Assembly: GCA_965178125.1 (NCBI GenBank)
Contig: OZ237771.1
Location: 186,001-250,000 of the forward strand
DNA: 64,000 nt
DNA from: Bilabrum cf. latius
Taxonomy: Eukaryota; Bigyra: Bicosoecida; Bigyra; Bicosoecida
Reading direction: 5' to 3'
Below, in pieces: positions 48,201 through 60,200 of this stretch. Position numbers and translations under genes: made by a program. How positions within the stretch are numbered: the stretch's first letter is position 1; each line of letters starts with the position of its first letter. The notes below the pieces were generated by a model. That model saw only the letters and a program-made list of their open reading frames with translations. It did no database searches and was not told the DNA's origin.

Positions 48201-49266
48201 CGCCATGCATGAGGTTGTAGGCTCTCACCACAACGTCAACATATCCATCAAGGTCCAAGTCGCCGATCGGGCTGATCGGGTCCCCGAAGTTTGCATACGG
48301 AGGCAAGGTGCCGGATGGCAGCCCGCCTTGACCGTCCCCAATGACCGTGCTGTTAGCTACTGTGCCGTTTGGACGCAGTCGTAGTATCACCACCATACCT
48401 CTGCCCTAAATCGCCACCTCATCGCAATTCGGACAGCCCACCAGCAGACGCACCATTCCAGGCTGGTCCCCCATTGGCTGCAGCAGAGCGGAGAGCCATG
48501 TACCAAGGAAATTATGCGGAGACCGGTTGATTGGAATCCCATCTTCGTTGCTTGAAAGCTTTGTTACGCCCAGAGCCGTGCCACCTTGCTGCATCCGGAT
48601 CACCCAGATCGCCCCCGTGTCTTCTCCAGCGGCGCTGTCGTCATCCGGTGCACCCACCGCAAGGTCAGGGGTGCCGTTCCCGTCGATGTCGTAGATGCTC
48701 GTCACTGCGAAGCCAAACCTATCCGTGGGATCCGTCAGGCTTGCGTTAAAGCCACCTTGGCCATTGCCAACCATGATCATACCATCCACCAGCGGCTCCT
48801 CGAGGGGCAGCGGAGACGGGGATGCCTGAAGCGAACGGTCGCTCCTTAGCGTTCGCGTGATTGGAAATCCCAGTGAGGGCATATTTTGGCTCCTATCTTC
48901 ACTAGATGATGCAAGTTTGCTTGCTCCAAAAGCATCGGTGCCGTCGGCCTGGCTGTTGCCCGCAGTTCCGACAGGATGTACACAAGTGGAACAAAAACCT
49001 GCGGCCTCATTGGTACAGACTAGGATATGCAGGCTTTGGTTCGCTAGCAAATACTGGTTATTCTTAATACATATCAATATTACTACAAGGTGGCAGTTGT
49101 AAGCTAGAGTAGCCCATCGTGCTATACCCGCAAGAGTTCGCAAATCCACGTCCTCACCACTACGGTCATCAGCTTGCTCAGCAAACTCCGCCGCTTCTAC
49201 TATCAGATTGGGCACAACTACAACAACAACTACAACTACTAACAATCTAGCGACTGCGAGGTTCAA
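39282..49266 (-). pseudogene. 5' part of the second FG-GAP / polycystin-like receptor, truncated by the retroelement
   Basis: The same frame as the left copy is open across all FG-GAP, Ser/Pro, REJ-like and GPS segments. TAG codons include 48406-48408, 48022-48024, 46900-46902, 46312-46314, 45649-45651 and 43429-43431. After the first transmembrane helix the frame enters the insertion and ends at TGA 39178-39180. The potential product of about 3,360 residues would keep signal-like N-terminus, propellers, GPS (GCQAVALLEGGTVCRCTHL) and one membrane helix, so it could still be a single-pass receptor. The start has the same ambiguity as in the left copy (TTG at 49264-49266; Val run expanded). One site that is TAG in the left copy (16355) is ATG here. 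Few other changes look damaging. Confidence 0.7.
44030..44650 (-). repeat. 36-bp tandem repeat encoding Ser/Thr/Pro linker, about 17 units
   Basis: Counterpart of 19353-19670 with roughly twice as many units. The opposite strand also stays open (VGEVLGLLDTLG periodicity), which is a shadow. Confidence 0.9.
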
Positions 49267-50099
49267 ACAGAATTCGTAGAACTACAGCTGTCTGGGCCGA
49301 CACTTTTAGCAACAACTACGATCTCGGCCTAATATACGCGGTATTCAATACCAGATCAGGTCATCGTGCTGGTCAAATCTCTGAAGACATATATTTATAA
49401 TCATTTCAACGATCTAATACCATCAACACGTGATCATGGGTTGAAACCAGAGTGGTATCGGAATATTGGAATGTCGTCGAAGTTTCACAAATGTACCCTC
49501 AATAACGAAGCTTACATACGTTCATGAGATTGTTAGGTTGATTGAATCAAGTATGTAGAGGATAGCCTTGCCTACGAAGAGTGAATGCCTGTGTTCAAGT
49601 GTGGCTGCCGATCGTTTCCATGGCTTTCACGCGGTCCAGCTTGGTCGCAAGTCTCACTGCCAGGTTGCAACCAGCTGGGGATTGCATGTCAGCCGGCCGA
49701 TATGGACTGCAAACACACAAAAAATCATGGATTATCGCGATCTGTATGAAGATAAATTCCATTTCATCATTTTCACAGCAGCATCGCTACTAGACGAACG
49801 AGCGACCGGTTCCATAGGTTGCAACCGGAACCAGAACACGGCGATGGGGCCTTCCTGCCGACTACGAGGCCATAGTTTGGATGAGTTCCTGACATTCAGA
49901 CCACTACAAGGGAACAAAGGTCATGCGCCATGCATGCTCTACATCGCGGGGAGCACCTTCACTGAAAGAAGCATGGTGGGCAGCAGCCAGTGGCGGTCGC
50001 TTGTGAGAGCAGCAGGGACAAGGCCTTTCACGGATCTCTGAAAACACGCAGCAACGAACTAACTGCAGCAGAGGCAATCATCACCCATTGTCGCCGACC
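49267..50099. promoter_or_regulatory. Duplicated upstream region of the second receptor copy
   Basis: Counterpart of 13942-14752. Retains both GGTTGCAACC palindromes (49663-49672 and 49817-49826) and AGCGACCGGTTCC next to the outer one. No gene. Confidence 0.5.
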
Positions 50100-51426
50100 T
50101 CACTGCCCAGCGGTTGAGTAGTAATCGTTGGGAGCTTCAGCATAGACACCACCCTGCATACCAGGGTATTGGTGCTGCTGCCCGCCCTGAATGCTCCCCG
50201 CCTGCCCACTGGCATGAGACTGGCCCAGCGGTCCTGTGGTGCCAGCCACTTGTCCCGTTGCAATCACCTGTGCTGTCGGAATCGCAGGGTACCCCTGCCC
50301 TGCCCCCATGGACCCCCGGGGTACACCCCCCACAACACGACCATCCCCCGCCCCCCCCAACTAGCAAGGGTGCCCCATCCCCCGCTGATCCCCCTGGCTA
50401 CCCCCGCCCCCTTGTTCCCTGGTAGCAGCAGAACCCCACGTAGCAGCCTATCACGACCACGACTCCGGCCGCCAGGAGAATCACCCGTTTTAGGTCGAAC
50501 ACCGTTGGACTACCCCCGGGGTTGCCCCCAGGTGTGGGGGTGGGGGTGGCAGGGATGCTGGGAGTGGGGGAGGGCGAAGGGGAGCTCCCGAAACTTGGGG
50601 AGGCCGATGGGGTGGGGCTGGTGGAGGGGGTGGTCGACGGGCTGGGGGGTAGGAGCTGGGAGCTCAGGGCACACAGGAGATACGTGCCGAGCTCCAGACC
50701 CCCGGTGGGAGGAGTATCCTGCTCCTCGTCACCCACCCACCCATCGACCATACCACTCGTCACACTGACGTCGTCGTCACCCTGATCATCCTTCCTGTAG
50801 TGCATCTGCAGGTACAGCGACTAGTTGCGACCGATGGTGGGAAGAGAATGGATCTTCACCCCGTCGAGAGCGAGTCCACCCCCAGTCCATCGCTGGATTG
50901 AGGATCGGATTGCCGCGTTGTCCATCTTCCATACCTGCTTATCCCCATTGTAGGCGTCGATCGCCTGCACCGTGGTGTTGGTGCTGACGAACGCAACGCC
51001 GTCGGAACCAACGCTGGAGCCGATGACCCCGATGTGACGAGCACGACAGTCCCGGCCAGCGGGTCCTGCCCCGGTCCCGGATGGGTGCATTGCACGATGG
51101 CGGGGGCGCCAAGCACCGTATCGGGGCCCTCGTACTCCCCCCTGGGCAGGTGCACGGGGGAAAAGCTGTGCTGTCCACTGCCAGGAGGATCAAAACGTCG
51201 GCGTCGGGAGAATCGAAGTGTGACGAGTGAAGCTCGCCGCAGAGGACGCTGCCGGCGCGTCTGCGCCCGGTATCGTTACCGGAGGATTCGACCGCGCCTT
51301 CCAGCTCGCGCTGCAGTGCGATGCAGTGGCTCAGCTTGACGGTGGCAGCTACGAATTGCGTGTCATTACGGCCACTACCGCCTGCTCCCCCCGCTGCCAA
51401 GCTAACACAGGTAATCATGTTCTGAA
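50100..51426 (-). pseudogene. Second copy of the PQQ-like propeller membrane protein, 5'-truncated and frameshifted
   Basis: Matches codons for about the last two thirds of the gene at 11782-13941. Compared with that copy it has lost the signal peptide and first blades, has deletions within the propeller that shift the frame (around 51150 and 51040), and has an eighth G in the G-run at 50351-50358 (seven in the left copy), which shifts the tail. It still contains the Ser/Pro linker, the transmembrane helix (near 50440-50480) and TGA 50100-50102. In the tail, the two codons that are TAG in the left copy are CAG here (PTAQVIATGQ and GPLGQSHASG). Confidence 0.8.
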
Positions 51427-51464
51427 TGTAGATCGAAAAACCATCCAATCGACTAGAGATTATC

Positions 51465-53150
51465 TTACTTGCATCTCGGAAGCCAGTTGAAGGTGTTCGG
51501 AGCCGCCTCTCCTACAATGTTTTCGTTCCCCAGGAGGCAATGCGCTGTGAGGTTCGGATCCATGCTCGGGCTTGTCGGGTCCTATGGCTCTTGGGGTGCC
51601 AGCTGCAGGAACGCGATCGACTCTGTGTTTCGCTCTGCAAGGAACCCAACCACAATGCTGGTACGATTAGGGTGGGCGGTCCCATGCAACACATCCACAG
51701 CGATCATGTACTATTGTGCAGGCATGAGCCCGAAGAGTCCAGGCGACAGCACGGTCAGCTTTACTGCATCTTTCACCGGCTCCGTCATTGAGCCATCGTT
51801 CATGTAAAGCAGGAACAATGCGCCAGAATCCAACCCACCGACATTCGAAAACGGCGCTGATACAATAGCGTCAGCGATTCCGTCAAAGTCAAGATCTCCA
51901 GCTGGGATAATGAATTCGCCAAAGGCTGAGTTGGGTTCTACTTGTCCGGAGGGTACCCCGCCCACGCCGTCGTAAATGGCGACCGGTCCCACTAGCGAGA
52001 TGCCTTCGCTTGAAAGTTGGACTAGCCCGACACCATTGATACCATCTAGGTGCAAATGCAGAAGCAATCCAGTCGAATGGTCGTAGCCCTACAGAGGCAA
52101 ACTGGCAATTCCACCCCCGACCAAGTCTTGTAATGCCGCTGCTTGAAAAGTGGGACTGTCGAATCCCTCGCCTGCCGCCTGGCTCAGTCGGATTGTGTTC
52201 CTGACAGTGTCGTCACCGCGCATGAAGAGGATGAAAATAGCCCCTCGACCAGGGCCTAAGGGCGCGAGCTATGGGGCTCGCACTGCAACATCTTCAAATC
52301 CATCAAGGTCAAGGTCGCTGGTGGTGCATATTGATCCACCGAACTCTCCAGACCGGCCCAGCGTGCCTGATGGCAGCCCGCCTTGACCGTCCCCAATGAT
52401 CGTGCTGTTGGCTACTGTGCCGTTTGGACGCAGACGAAGGATCATCACCACACCTCTGTACTCTATACCAAACCTATCGCAATTCGGACAGCCCACCAGC
52501 AGACGCACCATTCCAGGCTGGTCTCCCATTGGCTGCAGCAGAGCGGAGAGCGACGTACCAAGGGCATCATAGGGAGACCGGTTGATTGGAATCCCATCTT
52601 CGTTGCTTGAAAGCTTTGTTACGCCCAGAGCCGTGCCACCTTGCTGCATCCGGATCACCCAGATCGCCCCCGTGTCTTCTCCAGCGGCGCTGTCGTCACC
52701 CGGCGCACCCACCGCTAGGTCAGGGGCGCCGTTCCCGTCGATGTCGTAGATGCTCGTCGCAGCAAAACCAAAAGTGTCCGTTGCGCTGATTGAGCTAGTA
52801 TCTAAATTTCCTTGGCCGGCACCAAGCATCGCCACTGCATCTATTGGCGGCTTCCCACTAGGCCGGGGAGCTGGCGGTGCCTGTAGCTCGCGATTGTTCC
52901 GGTCCGTCCGCGGATCCAATGATTCCAATGGAAACTTGATTGTCGCCAGTGTGTCTTGATTAATATTTCTTTCGGAATACGCTTGCTCTTTCTTTTCTAG
53001 GAAGGCGGTATAGTCTACTTGGCTTGTACGTAACAGCTCTACATGATGTACACATGTTGGATGGAAGCCTGCGGACAACTTGAAGCACAAAGAATCAAAT
53101 GGTAGCCAATTCATGCCGAGATTTATCACTTCATTGTAATTATAAATCAT
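51465..53150 (-). pseudogene. Third FG-GAP receptor copy, truncated after about 560 codons
   Basis: From ATG 53150 the frame carries FG-GAP units closely related to the two larger copies (DIDGNGAPDLAVGAPGDD, DLDFDGIADAIVSAPFSN). It crosses TAG at 52269-52271, about 52091, 51711-51713 and about 51583, then ends at TAA 51465-51467 shortly after homology to the larger genes stops. Where the large copies have CAA in PLQGYD this copy has TAG; where they have TAG before RGMV/RGVV it has GAG. Immediately downstream lies the truncated propeller pseudogene, so a recombination or deletion fused the 5' half of one gene to the 3' half of another. The N-terminus shows no clean signal peptide; as in the other copies, an upstream exon ending before the GCAG near 53065 is possible. 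Confidence 0.7.
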
Positions 53151-54294
53151 AGCCGTACTTGGTACTCATGCTGTACAATTGAAAAGCGAGATATGCACGG
53201 TAGCATTAATCGCATACATCCGCGTCCTCACCCTGACAAGCATCGCCACTGCCACCGTGTCTTCCAGCGTGTGCACACAGTAAATTACTGGATAAATACA
53301 TGCTAAGACCCACTACTGCAATGTCATGGAGTATATCAAACAATGCGCAGCATAGCGTTTCGGCGCCTTTCTCAGTATTGTCGCACTGCCATCTCCGAGG
53401 GCCGCATTTTCACGTCGTCATATTCGTAGTCAATACAATAATTATTATAAATGAATCAATGAGCCATGGAACCGGGCATTTAATCTGGGCGCCGCATAGT
53501 CTAGAGCTTCTTGCACCTTGAGCGCACTTCGCGATGTGAAGCTGGTCAATAGTTCCCTTGACTGTTGGTCTCACACACGGCAATGCCCCTATCGAACATG
53601 GTTTGTTATCTTTGCCAGTTATTTTGCAAGACCCTTAGATTTATACCTCTGGGTGAAGTGGGGAAGCGGGACGTTTCGATTGGTTCCGACCGGCCTGTGT
53701 TGGTCGCAATTTGAAGCATCAGGTTGCAACCACTTCGACTCCATCGGCCAATGTCGAATTCTGGTACGATCTGGATATGAATCGAACAAATTATCATTAA
53801 ATTGCGAGGAAAATTTAAGTTATGAGTGCGTTCTTGCAATATCTATAGTTTGTTCGCGTCGAATGCAACAAGCGACCGGCTCAACAGGTTGCAACCGAAC
53901 AGCGCCCTGCTCGTTTTCAGCATCCGGCATCTCGATCTTGCAGGTTTAGTTATGTCTATCTGCCACAAGACCATGGTACTCGATTTAATGTTTACACTTG
54001 TGCCTTGCGTGCTTTGAATCTGAGAGTGCATCCAACCACTCCAGGCTTCCAGTGGCGGTCGCTCGTGACGGCAACAGATGGGCTATTTCAATTCACTATT
54101 ATGCATCATTCAATGAGATGAAAGGAGGCAAGGAAACGGAAATCATCACATTCCATCGGAGGGCCTGTCCCAGCCCCGTCAAAACAAGTAGCCAACGGCG
54201 TTGTCTTGTCAGACCAGACGCCGCCAGAGGCTGCCGCGAAAGCCGGGACAGTAACCCAACGGTAGGGGGCCCCGTCGCTTGCCTCCACCCCCCT
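53151..54294. promoter_or_regulatory. Intergenic region upstream of the third FG-GAP gene
   Basis: No gene. Contains GGTTGCAACC at 53722-53731 and 53887-53896 (165 bp apart), the second next to AAGCGACCGGCTC. This matches the arrangement upstream of the two other receptor copies although the rest of the sequence has diverged. Much of the region is AT-rich. The right end is the 3' flank of the kinase gene. Confidence 0.45.
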
Positions 54295-57200
54295 TCACGG
54301 CAGCGGGCCCCGTCGCTTGCCCCCACCCTCCTGTGCCCCCATCGTGTCTGCAAGCGTCGGCCGCAGCCAGGGATGGGCCCTCGCCTGTTCCGCACTGAGC
54401 CTCCTCAAAGGGTCCCGCTGCAGCAGACCGCCGATCAGATCGATGGCATCGGGGCTCACACCGTCCCAGGCCTCCGGCTCGAAGAGCACGTCTCTCGAGA
54501 GGCAGCGGCTGGCGGGCTCGAACGGGAGGAAGCCCGCAAGCAACTCGAATAGAATCACGCCCAGGGCCCAGCAGTCCACGGCAGTGCCGTACGGTTTCTG
54601 AGCCAGCACCTCGGGAGCGATGTAGCCCTGGGTCCCAGTCATGGCCTCGAAAGGAACAAGCCCTACGTCCCCAGTCACCTTGTAGTACCGGGCGTCCCGC
54701 GACCGCCTGGCATGGCCAAAGTCGCACAGTTTGACCACGTCGTACACGCCCAGGAGCCCCGCGCCCCGCTTGCCCAGACGCTCCACGGACAGCAGCACGT
54801 TCTCTGGCTTGAGATCGCCGTGGAGAACCTTCTTCTCGCCGTGGAGGTAAGCCAGTGCCTCGAGCAGCTGGTCGGCGACTCGCTTGGCCTGCCTCTCGCT
54901 CAGGAAGCCCTGGCGAGTGCGGCCCGGCATGGCGGGCATGGGGTAGCCATACCCGCTCGACAGAGCGGTGGATACCGAAGCAGTGCTAGCCCCAACCCCT
55001 CCTGACGCGCTCCGCATCGGGCTGATGTTTGACCCGGGGATAGAGGGGCTCTCAGCGCCCAACGCGGATACTCCACCGGTAGCTGCAGGCTGTGCCGCGG
55101 CACTCTGTTTCTTTTTCTGCTGCGCTTTGGCCGCCTCTCTCTCCCTAGCTGCCTGCCTGTACTGCCGCCTCAACTTGCCCTGTCGGATCCCCTCCTCCCT
55201 CATGTACGCCTGGAGGGTGCCGCCTGTGACGCACTCCATGACTAGGAAAAGATACTCTGAATTCTCAAAGGCGTCCCAGCAGCGGACGATATGCCTATGT
55301 CTCATGGCCCTTGACAGCTGCACTTCCCTGGCTACGCAGGCGCGATCCTCGGCAGTCTGCAGGTAGGCTTTCCGGATGCACTTGACCGCAACCTGCTGCT
55401 GGTGTCCCCCTCGATGGCCGTGGTGGCTGTGGTGGTGGTGTGCGGCAGCAGATGGCCTCGTTTTTCCGCCGGCGTGGCTCGAACCGGAGATCGACCTGCC
55501 CTTGCGACCAGCAGACGCATACGACTGGGATTTCCTGGTCCCAACCTGCACCTTGGCGTAACCTCCGTCACCGAGTGTCTTGCCCAGCTCGAAATAGTCT
55601 TCCAGCTTCCTCCTGCCTGCCCCATCGCTCGTGTCAGGCAGAGCCTTCCATTCAGTGGAGGATGACGAGGAGCTGTTTTTCTTGGGCTGCCGCGTCGCTT
55701 TTGGGACTGATGCCGACCGTTCCTGTCCATCGTCAGCACCGGAACCAGCTGCACCATCGTGCCGTGCACCGTCAGCTGCAGACAAGTTCCTGGCCGCAAA
55801 TTCCTGCCACTCCTTGCCGAGGAGGGAGGGGGCGGTATGGCGCGGAGGCGGCTCGCTTTCGATTCCGAATCCAAGGTGAGGCGGCGGGTCGGTGCCCTGG
55901 GTACCGCGAGCCGCTACCCGCTTCACGGGCGAGTCTGGAATCCCGTGCACATCGCGGCCGGCAACGCCGCCATCGAATCTCCCAGGGATGTACAGGCCGG
56001 TGACAGCCGTCGAGGAACTTTCGACCGAGGCACCACGCTGCATTTCGGTAAGCTCCGATACATCAGGAGAAGCATCGTGCTGTTCCGGCGGCTGGTTCCG
56101 TCGGTGCCCTGCTCCGATCGTTGTGAGGCTGCCGAATGTAGATGCCTCACCCCGTGCACCACCCACAGAATCGCCGCGATCTGGCGGCCGGTCGAGGCTT
56201 GAGTCGGGCCGTGCGATACGTTGGCCTGCACGTTCTTGAAGTCCACTGGAATACTTGCCGTCGTCATCGCCGAAGGGCCCTTCCCCAGCGCTGCCAATGC
56301 CCGCCCCTACGTCGCTGCCACCTGCCCGCATCGCACGCCCAATGAGGTATGGCCTTGGGGTCTCCATCCCTCCTCTATCCCCAGTGGCAGAGCCCTCCTC
56401 CACACCCATCCATAGAGCCGTTGAGCCAGAGGCAGCCGTGGCACCATCGTCGCCCGACCCGGGTCCGGTGCTCTGTCCGCTCCGCTGACCGGGCCGTCGG
56501 ATCCTCATCCGATCATCGATCCGATCATCGATCCGATCATTGATCCGATCCTTGGAGGAGGCCCTGCCCCGGGCGAACGCCATCAGCTCGCCCACAGGTG
56601 ACCCTGGGGAAGCGCTCCTGCGCCCATCGCTGGCGAGCTCGCCTCTGGGCGTGGGCGGGTGCACGTCGAAGTGACCATCGTCATCGTCGTCGTCGTCATC
56701 ATCGTTGTCGTCTTCAATATCGTCATCATCGACATCTTCATCCCTTCCTCCCTCGGGGCCTGAGCCATCGCTGGCGCTGCTTGCACTGGCATATCGGTCT
56801 GCCTTCTTGGTCCTGCGCCAGGCGCTGCTCCCCGCCCTTGAGGAACCGTGATACTCGCTAGCCTCGGCTGAATCCACCGATGGATTGGTTCCTACCCGGT
56901 CGCGACCCGACCCCGGAGTCTGACCATGCCCGGCCAATCTGTCACCGGCCCTGCGATCAGACCCGCGAGGGAGGTCCAGAGCCAATCCACCTTCCAAATC
57001 ATGCCGTTCTCGCGGGTCCATCCCGCGCTGGACATCGCGACTTTCAGCATCAGTCGTCCCACCGCCGGCTTGTTGCTCTTCCATGTCCAGCCCGCTGCTG
57101 TAGTGGTTCGGTTCCGTCTCCGTTTCGTCTTCCTCTGTCTCACCCGTTGGACCTAGGCTAGCCCCGTGCGGAACACGCCAGCGACCCGCCCTTCCGCCGC

Positions 57201-60200
57201 GCCCCTCGGGCACGATTGAGATTGAGATGTCGGCCTCATCGGAGGCGACTGGACGGCCATCGGCTGGCACTAGTGCAGGTCCCGGCCCCTGCCGGTCGTC
57301 GATACCGGCCTGAATCTGAAGGACACCGCCCCTTCCACCGTGCCTTCCGGTCTTGCGTGTCACGTTGCGGCCTCCTCTGACGCCTGCACGCGCGTGAGCT
57401 TGGCCTGCACTGCTGGTGTCTGAAGAGGCCGAGGGCGACATGCCGCCGCTCTCCGTCGTGTCATCCAGTCCAGAGGGCGATTCAGATGCCCCGGCATGAC
57501 GAACAGAGTGCGGGTGCTGTGAGCCCTTGACCAGCATCGACGGTTCTTTAGTACCCTAGGCACCCTCTGTGCCCTCCCCTTGCTGTAGTGGCGGTGCTTG
57601 GTCCCGGTCCAGCGGCATCCCTTCCTCGTCGACCAGCACCCAATCGGGGCGCTGCTGATGATGCACTGCATGGTGGTGGTGGTGCACTGCATGGTGGTGA
57701 TGCCCGGCAGCTGCCAGCCTGGTGCCAGGGCTGGGCCGCACCTGCCAGCTGGGCGATAGCTCGGTGTCACGCAGCACGGAGGGAGTGTGATCCACGTCAG
57801 CCGGGTCACCATGAAGCGGCCCTGTGTTGACAGGCTCAGATGATTCGGCAGGGGCCTCTGTTCCAGCAACACGAGCCTCTGACCCTGTAGGGGAGGGGTT
57901 GAGCATCAGTTCGGGCATCGAAGCTGATTGCGGCTAGCCATGTCTTGATGTCGCTGACACCGATGTTGACAGTTCCAGGGCAGCAGATGGGGCAGATGGG
58001 TCATGGTCGTGGGTGCTCCCAGCTCGATTCCGTGGCAGGCTCCCTGTGAGTGTGGGTGCCAGCATGGGGGAGACTGTGGGCAGATTGCCGCGGCTCCTGA
58101 CCTCCGGCGCGGTGGCATCGGCGAGTCCAGTCGAGACAGGTGCATTGCCTTGCATTGCACCATCTGCAGGTATTCGCTCTGCGGATGCACTCTGGGTCGT
58201 GTTATCGTTCTGGACTTCCACGCGTCCATCAGGCGCATCTTTAGCAGCAGGCGGTGCGGCGTGGGTGAAGCCCCCTTCAGCTTGGGAGCTCGCTGACGCC
58301 TGCTCACCGGTGGGGTCCCGACTAGCCTATGCCTGGTCGGTGTGACGAGTGATCCGGTCACGCCTAGGTCCCATGGTCGGGGACTCGTCTTGCCCCTTGC
58401 CAGTGCCGTGACGAGTGCGATCGGACGGTGGGGGGCGAGTGTCAGACCCGATCGAGTGCATCCTGGTGCGACGAGACCGGCTGCGGCTGCCGCTGTGACC
58501 GCTGTGACGAGTGCTAGACCTCCGTCCGGAGCCGCTGCGGCTGGGCGAGTGGTGCTGCCCGTGGCTCTTCACGCGCCGGTGCGCCTCTGTCCGGCCGCCG
58601 TGGTGCTGGTGCCTCGAGCGACCTCCCCTTGATCTGTGGTGCGCACCATCGTGCGATGCACCACGAGTGACTCCTGGGTCTTGCCTAGTACCCTTATTCT
58701 TGCCTTTGATCGTCTGGCGCTTGTGACTGCTGCTATGCCCCCCGTCCATCAGGAAAGCCGGCCTGTCCACGGCATGCTTCATCTTCCCGTCCACCTTGCT
58801 GTACCGCCCCTCGCCCGTCGGTCCACCAGCCCCTGCAGCGCCTGGCGACCTACCCGTACCATCGGCCCCGGCGTTGAGATACATCACGGCTCTGAATCGC
58901 TCGCTGCCTCCACCGGCGCCGTAGTAAATGTACTGCTGCTTGGGTGCCGGCCTGCGACTCCGCTGCGTGCGGGAAGTACTGACACCTTGGTGCGCCTGGG
59001 AGGGAGGGTCCATTGGTGCTGACGGGAACCGTGCGGCGTCCATGCCTTGGGGCCACTACTAGTGTGACGAGTAGAATCCTGCGGGCCCTCCCATCGCGCT
59101 GCCGATGTGTTCTCCTGGCACGACGCCGAGTGCACTCGCTGCTCCATGCACTGTTGATGGACCGTCGCCAGGACTGGCTGGCAGCGTAAGTCCGTGAGCA
59201 GTCCGGTCGTTCTCCGGGTCTAGATCCAGTCCAGCGGTAGGCCAGTGTGACGAGTGCTGCCATGGAAACAGCCTGGTCTTCGAGTGTCTCTGTTCGATGA
59301 GATCCGCGATGTCGCGCGATGAATCAGTAGAACCCGGGGCAATGCCGCTGTAGCCGTCCAAACCAGCCAAAGCGGTGGACCCCGGCAACATGCCGCCGCT
59401 AGATCCGGCTTCGATTCCAACGGATATGACCGGATCGCTGCCTAGCATGCTGCTCTGCATGCCTGCGCTATCCCACCCAACTCCGCCTGGGAGCAGCCTG
59501 GAGCCATGGGAGTCGCTTGGCGCATGTTCCGCAAACATGCGCGGCGCCGATGCGAGGGCACTCGTAGTGGGCGGCACCATCCCGTGGAGACTTCCGGGAT
59601 AGCCAGCCGTTGCGGGGTCAGTCGATGCATCTCCTAATCCACCGGTGGATTGCTGGGTCATTGTCCTCATGGGGACACTCCCTGCAGAGCCGCTCGGGCC
59701 ACCGTGCGGCACACCTTGGCCGGGCATATCGCCTGTGAGCTGCGGCGAGGCAGGGCCGTGAGGGGGACTGAGGGTTTGGCCATTCACTCGATCCGCTGGC
59801 TGACGGGTTTGGCCACCCCCACTCATGACGCCCCACTGCATGGCCATGGGTAGCAGCCTCGGATGCTTGGTTCTGATCCTCTGCATCAGGGATCCAATTC
59901 TGGACTGCGTGAATGCGTGGGGGACGCCGGCCAGCTCGGCTGCCCGAAGAGCCTCAAGCTGCTGAAGCAGCTGCCTCTCCCTGTGACTCAACCGATAGTT
60001 CTTGCTAGAGACGCTCCCTGATCTCTTGCGATGCGCACCGGCATTCGGTACGCTGTGCAGGTCTCCAGCCCCTGTGGTTCTCGCCCTTGCCATTGCAGGG
60101 GATTCTGTGCCCCCAAGCGCGGCGCCAGAATCAGCAGCATGCAAGCCCCCGGCGGCAGAAGCACCTGTTCTACCATAAGTGTCGCGACTACCAGATTGTT

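Larger units (their letters stand above)
28464..51426 (-). repeat. Right arm of giant inverted duplication
   Basis: Reverse-complement counterpart of 12521-28158. It is longer because of the 7,001-bp insertion at 32281-39281 and extra Ser/Pro repeats at 44030-44650. The outer edge at about 51426 coincides with the junction to the truncated third FG-GAP gene. Confidence 0.9.
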
